Below, piece after piece: positions 53,995-64,000 of a stretch of 64,000 nt of DNA. The position numbers and the translations under genes are program-made. Source of the stretch: Cupriavidus sp. D39 (GTDB taxonomy: Bacteria; Pseudomonadota; Gammaproteobacteria; Burkholderiales; Burkholderiaceae); assembly GCF_026627925.1 (NCBI RefSeq), contig NZ_JAPNLE010000011.1:62001-126000 (forward strand), given 5' to 3'. The number at the start of each line of letters is the position of its first letter. The first letter of the stretch is position 1. The notes beneath the pieces were generated by a model. It saw only the letters and a list, made by a program, of their open reading frames with translations. It was not told where the DNA came from and did no database searches.

Positions 53995-56036
53995 CTGGTG
54001 TCGGGCACCGGCACGATGAATAAGAGTGGAGCTGGATATATTGATTTTCATGGTGCAAATCCAATCAGCGGTTTCAATGGCCTCTTCAACGTGGTTTGCG
54101 GCACGTTGGCAGTGAACAACGGCAACCAGGGTTCAGGCATAGCCACCTTGAATATCGCGACGGGAGCTGCGCTTGATGTGCGCACCGGGACATTCATCGT
54201 CGACGGGTTGAATGGTGGCGGTACCGTACAATCCAGCTCGACTGGCACGTTGAGTATTGGAAACAACAATGGCAGTGGCTTGTTCAGCGGCGTCTTGCAG
54301 GACTCGGGTGCCGTGCTGTCTTTCACGAAGAACGGCACGGGGACCGAGACGCTGACTGGCAGCAGCAACACATACAGCGGAAGTACCACTATCTCTGGCG
54401 GGACGCTGCAGATCGGAAATGGCGGGACATCGGGCAGTCTAGGGCAGGGAGCGATAGCGGACAATGCGAACTTGGTTTTCAATCTGTCAGGAAGTACGAC
54501 GTTTAGCAATCCGCAGATTAGTGGAAGTGGGAATGTTACGCAAGCGGGCACGGGTACGGTGACGCTGAATAATGCGCAGAACGATCTTTACACTGGCAAT
54601 ACGACAGTGAGTGAAGGAACTCTTGTCGAGAAGAGTGGAGTGGGGGGAACGTGGACTCGAACCTCGGGCAATACCATGATTGCTTCCGGAGCTACACTCA
54701 GGCTTGATTTTTCTGCAGAGACATCCGGTCACGTTTCAAATTATCTCAGCAATATCAGTGTAGGCAGCGGCGGCACGCTGGACCTATATGGAACTACAAC
54801 GGTGATCGACGTAGTATTGTTGGATACGGGAGTGGTGTCGGGCACGGGCACGATGAATAAGACTGGAGCTGGATATATTGATTTTCATGGCGTAAATTCA
54901 ATCAGCGGTTTCAATGGCCTCTTCAACGTGGTTTGCGGCACGTTGGCAGTGAACAACGGCAACCAGGGTTCAGGCATAGCCACCTTGAATATCGCGACGG
55001 GAGCTGCGCTTGATGTGCGCACCGGGACATTCATCGTCGACGGGTTGAATGGTGGCGGTACCGTACAATCCAGCTCGACTGGCACGTTGAGTATTGGAAA
55101 CAACAATGGCAGTGGCTTGTTCAGCGGCGTCTTGCAGGACTCGGGTGCCGTGCTGTCTTTCACGAAGAACGGCACGGGGACCGAGACGCTGACTGGCAGC
55201 AGCAACACATACAGCGGAAGTACCACTATCTCTGGCGGGACGCTGCAGATCGGAAATGGCGGGACATCGGGCAGTCTAGGGCAGGGAGCGATAGCGGACA
55301 ATGCGAACTTGGTTTTCAATCTGTCAGGAAGTACGACGTTTAGCAATCCGCAGATTAGTGGAAGTGGGAATGTTACGCAAGCGGGCACGGGTACGGTGAC
55401 GCTGAATAATGCGCAGAACGATCTTTACACTGGCAATACGACAGTGAGTGAAGGAACTCTTGTCGAGAAGAGTGGAGTGGGGGGAACGTGGACTCGAACC
55501 TCGGGCAATACCATGATTGCTTCCGGAGCTACACTCAGGCTTGATTTTTCTGCAGAGACATCCGGTCACGTTTCAAATTATCTCAGCAATATCAGTGTAG
55601 GCAGCGGCGGCACGCTGGACCTATATGGAACTACAACGGTGATCGACGTAGTATTGTTGGATACGGGAGTGGTGTCGGGCACGGGCACGATGAATAAGAC
55701 TGGAGCTGGATATATTGATTTTCATGGCGTAAATTCAATCAGCGGTTTCAATGGCCTCTTCAACGTGGTTTGCGGCACGTTGGCAGTGAACAACGGCAAC
55801 CAGGGTTCAGGCATAGCCACCTTGAATATCGCGACGGGAGCTGCGCTTGATGTGCGCACCGGGACATTCATCGTCGACGGGTTGAATGGTGGCGGTACCG
55901 TACAATCCAGCTCGACTGGCACGTTGAGTATTGGAAACAACAATGGCAGTGGCTTGTTCAGCGGCGTCTTGCAGGACTCGGGTGCCGTGCTGTCTTTCAC
56001 GAAGAACGGCACGGGGACCGAGACGCTGACTGGCAG
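53995..56036 (+). repeat. 837-bp tandem repeats in TpsA
   Basis: Two full copies and a partial third, period 837 bp (279 codons), nearly identical at DNA level (compare 54048, 54885 and 55722). A diverged first half-unit lies upstream from 53700. Units encode beta-strand repeat motifs such as NTYSGSTTISGGTLQIGNGG. Confidence 0.92.
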
Positions 56037-57699
56037 CAATACGTACAGCGGAAATACCAATATCTCTGGCGGGACGCTGCAGATATGGAATGGAACGGGT
56101 TCGAATATCAGCGCGGGCCTGTCGCCCAACAGCACCTATAACATTAGTAGTGGCGCGACGCTGTTTCTTGATTATGGTGGTCTTTCAGGGGCCAACTATA
56201 GTTTTTGGAGCCAGATCCGAGGGGCTGGTAATCTGTCGCTCTATAGCAACGGTACGGGCGGTACGGGCGGTACGGGCGGTACTGAGTGGGCGTATCCGAA
56301 TCTGGCCTCGGGTTTTACGGGAAATCTGATTCTTCAACAAGGACGACTAGATATGTCGTCGCCATCACAATTGGGGGGCGCGTCGACCTTTTTTATTAGC
56401 AACGGGGCTCAACTTCTTTCGTTCGGTGGAACCCACTCCCAAAGCTTTGTGTTGAATGGGACGGGATGGGGGAGGTGGGCCAACCGGGTGCAGTCAGGGT
56501 AATCGGAAATGCCACGTTCACCGGGAATGTGACGTTGGCGGGCAATACCACCCTGCTCGCGAATGGTGGGAATTTATTCAATGTGGCTGGTCCCATCGGC
56601 GGGACGGGGAATTTGACGCTCATAAGTCCCACGGGTAACACGTTCATTTTTGCTGCCAACAACACCTATGTTGGCGGCACCACTGTTGCCAATGGTACGC
56701 TGCAAATCGGGACTGGGGGAACCGCAGGGTCTGTGGGAACCGGAACCATTATTGACAATGGCAACGTCGTGGTTAACGTATCAGGTAATGCGACAATTGC
56801 CGGCATCAGTGGTACGGGTAACTTCATGCAGGCTGGCACGGGCACGACAACCCTGATGAGCACAAGCCTCACTAGCGGGTCTACGGCGGTCAATGCCGGC
56901 ATGCTGGCCTTCAATCTCGCTGGCAACGCGACGCTCGCAGGCAATATCAGTGGGAACGGCAATCTCGGTGTCACGGTATCGAATGGTGCGTTGACCTTGG
57001 TCAATATGACCGGCAGTATCGGCATGTTAACCGCGACGGCTGATAATGGCATGAACGTGGCATCGACACTGAATGCCACTAACGGAGTTGTCCTTACGAC
57101 AAAAGCAGGCAATCTTACAGTCGGAGGTAATATTTCCGCATCGAGCGGAAATATCACGCTGACTGCGGGAGCGAGTTGCTCTATCGGGCAAGCCAGTGGT
57201 TACGACACCTGTGGCGATGTGGTGCCAAGTGCTGGGTTTATAGCGACAGCGGGCGCTGGAAAAACTGTCGTGATTCGTTCGGGTAATGCCAATTCGGCAG
57301 CTCTGCGTGGGCTCGTCTCAGGGGCAACGTATTATAAAGTATTTAATACGAGTGGCACGACACCGGATTCAAATTACGCAATTGATTTGTTTTATCGATC
57401 GTTGCCGGTTATTTCGGGTAATGGCACAGCACAAAGTCGTGGTTACGACGGAACTGTGTTTGTTAATGCGACGCTGGTAGCATTTAGTGGTACGGGAATC
57501 TTTGATCAAGACACGTACACGTATAGTTTTGCGGGTGGCAGCACCAATGGAACGATTGGTGACACCCACGTCGGAACGAACAAGCTCGTTGCGGTTGCGC
57601 CTTCCACGCTGAATGTCACTGGAACAGCGAGTAGCAATAGTTTGGTGGCGAACTACAACCCAGTGGTGTACGTCGGCAACGTCATGGTCAACATCACGC

Positions 57700-60600
57700 C
57701 GGCGGGGCTGACGGTGGCGGCGAGTGGTGGGACGAAGGTGTACGACGGGCTGAACGGGTCGGTGGCGGTGGCGACGGTGACGGGGCTCAAGGGCAGCGAC
57801 ACGGTGAGCAACGCGTCGCTGGCGGAGGTGTACGCGAGTCCGCACGTGCAGGGGTCGAACGGCTCGGTGCTGAACGTGGCGGCGGCGCTGGGCAATGCGA
57901 GCCTTGGCGGCGGTGGTTACGTGACGGACTACAACGTGAGCTACGTGGCAGCGAACGGCACGATCACGCCGGCGACCGTGACGCTGTCGGGGGGTAACGG
58001 CGAACAACAAGGTCTATGACGGCACGAGCGTGGCGGGGGTGAACGTGAGTGGGGCGACGGCGAGCGGCGTCAACGGCGAGACGCTGGTGGTCACTGCCAA
58101 TGGAGCGGTGGGGGTCTTCAGCACCATGCACGCGGGCAACAATCTGGCGGTGTCGATCAGCAACGTGACGGTGGCCAACGGCACGGGCCTGGTGAGCGAC
58201 TACAACGTGACGGCACTGGCGAGCACGGCGACGGCCAACATCACGCCGGCGGGGCTGACGGTGGCGGCGAGTGGTGGGACGAAGGTGTACGACGGGCTGA
58301 ACGGGTCGGTGGCGGTGGCGACGGTGACGGGGCTCAAGGGCAGCGACACGGTGAGCAACGCGTCGCTGGCGGAGGTGTACGCGAGTCCGCACGTGCAGGG
58401 GTCGAACGGCTCGGTGCTGAACGTGGCGGCGGCGCTGGGCAATGCGAGCCTTGGCGGTGGTGGTTACGTGACGGACTACAACGTGAGCTACGTGGCAGCG
58501 AACGGCACGATCACGCCGGCGACCGTGACGCTGTCGGGGGTAACGGCGAACAATAAGGTCTATGACGGCACGAGCGTGGCGGGGGTGAACGTGAGCGGGG
58601 CGTCGGCGAGCGGCGTCAACGGCGAGACGCTGGTGGTCACTGCCAATGGAGCGGTGGGGGTCTTCAGCACCACGCACGCGGGCAACAATCTGGCGGTGTC
58701 GATCAGCAACGTGACGGTGGCCAACGGCACGGGCCTGGTGAGCGACTACAACGTGACGGCACTGGCGAGCACGGCGACGGCCAACATCACGCCGGCGGGG
58801 CTGACGGTGGCGGCGAGTGGTGGGACGAAGGTGTACGACGGGCTGAACGGGTCGGTGGCGGTGGCGACGGTGACGGGGCTCAAGGGCAGCGACACGGTGA
58901 GCAACGCGTCGCTGGCGGAGGTGTACGCGAGTCCGCACGTGCAGGGGTCGAACGGCTCGGTGCTGAACGTGGCGGCGGCGCTGGGCAATGCGAGCCTCGG
59001 CGGCGGTGGCTACGTGACGGACTACAACGTGAGCTACGTGGCAGCGAACGGCACGATCACGCCGGCGGGGCTGACGGTGGCGGCGAGTGGTGGCACGAAG
59101 GTGTACGACGGGCTGAACGGGTCGATGGCGGTGGCGACGGTGACGGGGCTCAAGGGCAGCGACACGGTGAGCAACGCGTCGCTGGCGGAGGTGTACGCGA
59201 GTCCGCACGTGCAGGGGTCGAACGGCTCGGTGCTGAACGTGGCGGCGGCGCTGGGCAATGCGAGCCTTGGCGGTGGTGGTTACGTGACGGACTACAACGT
59301 GAGCTACGTGGCAGCGAACGGCACGATCACGCCGGCGACGGTGACGCTGTCGGGGGTGACGGCGAACAACAAGGTCTATGACGGCACGAGCGTGGCGGGG
59401 GTGAACGTGAGCGGGGCGTCGGCGAGCGGCGTCAACGGCGAGACGCTGGTGGTCACTGCCAATGGAGCGGTGGGGGTCTTCAGCACCACGCACGCGGGCA
59501 ACAATCTGGCGGTGTCGATCAGCAACGTGACGGTGGCCAACGGCACGGGCCTGGTGAGCGACTACAACGTGACGGCACTGGCGAGCACGGCGACGGCCAA
59601 CATCACGCCGGCGGGGCTGACGGTGGCGGCGAGTGGTGGGACGAAGGTGTACGACGGGCTGAACGGGTCGGTGGCGGTGGCGACGGTGACGGGGCTCAAG
59701 GGCAGCGACACGGTGAGCAACGCGTCGCTGGCGGAGGTGTACGCGAGTCCGCACGTGCAGGGGTCGAACGGCTCGGTGCTGAACGTGGCGGCGGCGCTGG
59801 GCAATGCGAGCCTCGGCGGCGGTGGCTACGTGACGGACTACAACGTGAGCTACGTGGCAGCGAACGGCACGATCACGCCGGCGGGGCTGACGGTGGCGGC
59901 GAGTGGTGGCACGAAGGTGTACGACGGGCTGAACGGGTCGATGGCGGTGGCGACGGTGACGGGGCTCAAGGGCAGCGACACGGTGAGCAACGCGTCGCTG
60001 GCGGAGGTGTACGCGAGTCCGCACGTGCAGGGGTCGAACGGCTCGGTGCTGAACGTGGCGGCGGCGCTGGGCAATGCGAGCCTTGGCGGTGGTGGTTACG
60101 TGACGGACTACAACGTGAGCTACGTGGCAGCGAACGGCACGATCACGCCGGCGACGCTGACGGTGGCGGCGAATGGTGGGACGAAGGTGTACGACGGGCT
60201 GAACGGGTCGATGGCGGTGGCGACGGTGACGGGGCTCAAGGGCAGCGACACGGTGAGCAACGCGTCGCTGGCGGAGGTGTACGCGAGTCCGCACGTGCAG
60301 GGGTCGAACGGCTCGGTGCTGAACGTGGCGGCGGCGCTGGGCAATGCGAGCCTTGGCGGTGGTGGTTACGTGACGGACTACAACGTGAGCTACGTGGCAG
60401 CGAACGGCACGATCACGAAGGCGGGGCTGACGGTGACGGCGAGTGGTGGGACGAAGGTGTACGACGGGCTGAACGGGTCGGTGGCGGTGGCGGCGGTGAC
60501 GGGCCTGAAGGGCAGCGACACGGTGAGCAACGCATCGCTGGCGGAGGTGTACGCGAGCCCGCACGCGCTCGGGTCGAACAGCTCGGTGCTGAACGTGGCG

Positions 60601-63600
60601 GCGGCGCTGGGCAACGCGAGCCTTGGCGGCGGTGGTTACGTGACGGACTACAACGTGAGCTACGTGGCAGCGAACGGCACGATCACGAAGGCGACGGTGA
60701 CGCTGTCGGGGGTGACGGCGAACAACAAGGTCTATGACGGCACGAGCGTGGCGGGGGTGAACGTGAGCGGGGCGTCGGCGAGCGGCGTCAACGGCGAGAC
60801 GCTGGTGGTCACTGCCAATGGAGCGGTGGGGGTCTTCAGCACCACGCACGCGGGCAACAATCTGGCGGTGTCGATCAGCAACGTGACGGTGGCCAACGGC
60901 ACGGGCCTGGTGAGCGACTACAACGTGACGGCACTGGCGAGCACGGCGACGGCCAACATCACGCCGGCGACGCTGACGGTGACGGCGAATGGTGGCACGA
61001 AGGTGTATGACGGGCTGAACGGCTCGGTGGCGGTGGCGACGGTGACGGGCCTGAAGGGCAGCGACACGGTGAGCAACGCATCGCTGGCGGAGGTGTACGC
61101 GAGCCCGCACGTGCAGGGGGCGAACGGATCGGTGCTGAACGTGGCGGCGGCGCTGGGCAATGCGAGCCTCGGCGGCGGTGGCTACGTGACGGACTACAAC
61201 GTGAGCTACGTGGCAGCGAACGGCACGATCACGCCGGCGGGGCTGACGGTGACGGCGAGTGGTGGCACGAAGGTGTACGACGGGCTGAACGGCTCGGCGG
61301 CGGTGGCGGCGGTGACGGGCCTGAAGGGCAGCGACACGGTGAGCAACGCATCGCTGGCGGAGGTGTACGCGAGCCCGCACGCGCTCGGGTCGAACAGCTC
61401 GGTGCTGAACGTGGCGGCGGCGCTGGGCAACGCGAGCCTTGGCGGCGGTGGTTACGTGACGGACTACAACGTGAGCTACGTGGCAGCGAACGGCACGATC
61501 ACGAAGGCGACGGTGACGCTGTCGGGGGTGACGGCGAACAACAAGGTCTATGACGGCACGAGCGTGGCGGGGGTGAACGTGAGCGGGGCGTCGGCGAGCG
61601 GCGTCAACGGCGAGACGCTGGTGGTCACTGCCAATGGAGCGGTGGGGGTCTTCAGCACCACGCACGCGGGCAACAATCTGGCGGTGTCGATCAGCAACGT
61701 GACGGTGGCCAACGGCACGGGCCTGGTGAGCGACTACAACGTGACGGCACTGGCGAGCACGGCGACGGCCAACATCACGCCGGCGACGCTGACGGTGACG
61801 GCGAATGGTGGCACGAAGGTGTATGACGGGCTGAACGGCTCGGTGGCGGTGGCGACGGTGACGGGCCTGAAGGGCAGCGACACGGTGAGCAACGCATCGC
61901 TGGCGGAGGTGTACGCGAGCCCGCACGTGCAGGGGGCGAACGGATCGGTGCTGAACGTGGCGGCGGCGCTGGGCAATGCGAGCCTCGGCGGCGGTGGCTA
62001 CGTGACGGACTACAACGTGAGCTACGTGGCAGCGAACGGCACGATCACGCCGGCGGGGCTGACGGTGACGGCGAGTGGTGGCACGAAGGTGTACGACGGG
62101 CTGAACGGCTCGGCGGCGGTGGCGGCGGTGACGGGCCTGAAGGGCAGCGACACGGTGAGCAACGCATCGCTGGCGGAGGTGTACGCGAGCCCGCACGCGC
62201 TCGGGTCGAACAGCTCGGTGCTGAACGTGGCGGCGGCGCTGGGCAACGCGAGCCTTGGCGGCGGTGGTTACGTGACGGACTACAACGTGAGCTACGTGGC
62301 AGCGAACGGCACGATCACGAAGGCGACGGTGACGCTGTCGGGGGTGACGGCGAACAACAAGGTCTATGACGGCACGAGCGTGGCGGGGGTGAACGTGAGC
62401 GGGGCGTCGGCGAGCGGCGTCAACGGCGAGACGCTGGTGGTCACTGCCAATGGAGCGGTGGGGGTCTTCAGCACCACGCACGCGGGCAACAATCTGGCGG
62501 TGTCGATCAGCAACGTGACGGTGGCCAACGGCACGGGCCTGGTGAGCGACTACAACGTGACGGCACTGGCGAGCACGGCGACGGCCAACATCACGCCGGC
62601 GACGCTGACGGTGACGGCGAATGGTGGCACGAAGGTGTATGACGGGCTGAACGGCTCGGTGGCGGTGGCGACGGTGACGGGCCTGAAGGGCAGCGACACG
62701 GTGAGCAACGCATCGCTGGCGGAGGTGTACGCGAGCCCGCACGTGCAGGGGGCGAACGGATCGGTGCTGAACGTGGCGGCGGCGCTGGGCAATGCGAGCC
62801 TCGGCGGCGGTGGCTACGTGACGGACTACAACGTGAGCTACGTGGCAGCGAACGGCACGATCACGCCGGCGGGGCTGACGGTGACGGCGAGTGGTGGCAC
62901 GAAGGTGTACGACGGGCTGAACGGCTCGGCGGCGGTGGCGGCGGTGACGGGCCTGAAGGGCAGCGACACGGTGAGCAACGCATCGCTGGCGGAGGTGTAC
63001 GCGAGCCCGCACGCGCTCGGGTCGAACAGCTCGGTGCTGAACGTGGCGGCGGCGCTGGGCAACGCGAGCCTTGGCGGCGGTGGTTACGTGACGGACTACA
63101 ACGTGAGCTACGTGGCAGCGAACGGCACGATCACGAAGGCGACGGTGACGCTGTCGGGGGTGACGGCGAACAACAAGGTCTATGACGGCACGAGCGTGGC
63201 GGGGGTGAACGTGAGCGGGGCGTCGGCGAGCGGCGTCAACGGCGAGACGCTGGTGGTCACTGCCAATGGAGCGGTGGGGGTCTTCAGCACCACGCACGCG
63301 GGCAACAATCTGGCGGTGTCGATCAGCAACGTGACGGTGGCCAACGGCACGGGCCTGGTGAGCGACTACAACGTGACGGCACTGGCGAGCACGGCGACGG
63401 CCAACATCACGCCGGCGACGCTGACGGTGACGGCGAATGGTGGCACGAAGGTGTATGACGGGCTGAACGGCTCGGTGGCGGTGGCGACGGTGACGGGCCT
63501 GAAGGGCAGCGACACGGTGAGCAACGCATCGCTGGCGGAGGTGTACGCGAGCCCGCACGTGCAGGGGGCGAACGGATCGGTTCTGAACGTGGCGGCGGCG

Positions 63601-64000
63601 CTGGGCAATGCGAGCCTCGGCGGCGGTGGCTACGTGACGGACTACAACGTGAGCTACGTGGCAGCGAACGGCACGATCACGCCGGCGGGGCTGACGGTGA
63701 CGGCGAGTGGTGGCACGAAGGTGTACGACGGGCTGAACGGCTCGGCGGCGGTGGCGGCGGTGACGGGCCTGAAGGGCAGCGACACGGTGAGCAACGCATC
63801 GCTGGCGGAGGTGTACGCGAGCCCGCACGCGCTCGGGTCGAACAGCTCGGTGCTGAACGTGGCGGCGGCGCTGGGCAACGCGAGCCTTGGCGGCGGTGGT
63901 TACGTGACGGACTACAACGTGAGCTACGTGGCAGCGAACGGCACGATCACGAAGGCGCCGCTCACCGTCACGGGCATTGCGGCAAGCGATAAGACGTATG
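57700..64000 (+). repeat. YDG/MBG-type repeat array in TpsA, 816-bp higher-order period
   Basis: Units of about 270 bp (type A, contains GGTKVYDGLNGS) and 276 bp (type B, contains ANNKVYDGTSVAG). From 57700: A B A B A A B A A A A, then B A A four times (60688-63951, exactly 4 x 816 bp) at near identity, then a different unit begins (KAPLTVTGIAASDKTY). Such domains extend adhesins from the cell surface. Confidence 0.93.

Larger units (their letters stand above)
51963..64000 (+). pseudogene. Giant TpsA adhesin (filamentous haemagglutinin-like), 3' partial, four frame breaks
   Basis: Starts at 51963 with the extended signal peptide region MNTIYRLVFSKARGMLVAVSE. Next, TPS/haemagglutination-activity domain (IQTPNANQMVITQ; WHSFNVGAGNTVQF; VYIVNPQGVVFGKGAVVNTG). 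Then autotransporter-associated beta-strand repeats (53.7-56.9 kb) and YDG/MBG-type repeats (from 57.7 kb) past the window end, so over 4000 residues. The frame is broken at four G-runs: 52193-52197 (one G short), 53804-53807 (one short), 56463-56465 (one short), 57989-57994 (one extra). Correcting these gives one continuous frame. TpsB partner immediately upstream. Confidence 0.88.

Noticed and set aside
53980..56502. Independent autotransporter gene starting at 53980
   Set aside because: No signal peptide or ribosome-binding site; the frame joins the upstream TpsA frame by a one-base G-run correction and shares its repeats.
57964..63828. 1954-codon open frame on the minus strand across the repeat array
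   Set aside because: It is the antisense shadow of GC-rich adhesin repeats with a period divisible by three; the Arg/His-rich low-complexity product repeats exactly with the plus-strand units and resembles no family.

Overview
The window looks like chromosomal or megaplasmid accessory DNA from a GC-rich beta-proteobacterium, most likely Burkholderiales. The basis is codon use, recombinase-in-trio (RIT) elements, IS21/IS110/IS3/ISAzo13-type insertion sequences, bacterial group II introns and the tRNA-Gly(TCC) sequence. This assignment is inference; no ribosomal or housekeeping marker gene is present.

Region 1 (1-32.5 kb) is a nested stack of mobile elements. An IS21-type element (zinc-finger ORF, istA, istB; minus strand, 7.66-21.55 kb) can be reassembled from fragments. 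RIT#4 splits istA just upstream of its QVDW motif. A ~7.2 kb Tn554-like four-gene recombinase module splits istA again and carries an ISAzo13-type insertion. RIT#2 cuts istB at its Walker B motif. RIT#2 is itself broken by a three-gene zinc-finger/DDE transposase/AAA-ATPase element, whose ATPase gene is cut by RIT#1, again at Walker B. A second copy of that three-gene element (21.9-24.7 kb) holds a decayed Tn554-like copy and a recombinase-transposase fusion ORF. A group II intron-type reverse transcriptase, a complete RIT (#3) with 38-bp perfect terminal inverted repeats, and a group II intron inside an IS3-type transposase follow.

Region 2 (32.5-41.1 kb) is a small accessory island. It has an orphan double-glycine-leader bacteriocin-like peptide, a frameshifted IS5-type transposase, several small unknown genes including two winged-helix paralogues, and a tRNA cluster with two normal tRNAs (Ser-GCT, Gly-TCC) and two tRNA-like sequences with shortened anticodon loops. 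A third group II intron with a frameshifted RT may interrupt a 67-codon ORF.

Region 3 (41.1-47.2 kb) is a Csu-like chaperone-usher pilus operon: SCPU subunit, small secreted protein, PapD-like chaperone, usher, tip subunit. The usher and tip subunit each have a signal peptide out of frame with the body. A decayed IS110-type element follows.

Region 4 (50.2-64.0 kb) is a two-partner secretion locus: TpsB transporter and a giant TpsA adhesin running past the window end. TpsA has an ESPR signal region, a TPS domain, 837-bp autotransporter-type beta-strand repeats and more than 6 kb of YDG/MBG-type repeats with an 816-bp higher-order period. Its frame is broken at four G-runs, consistent with homopolymer indels (assembly error, phase variation or decay).
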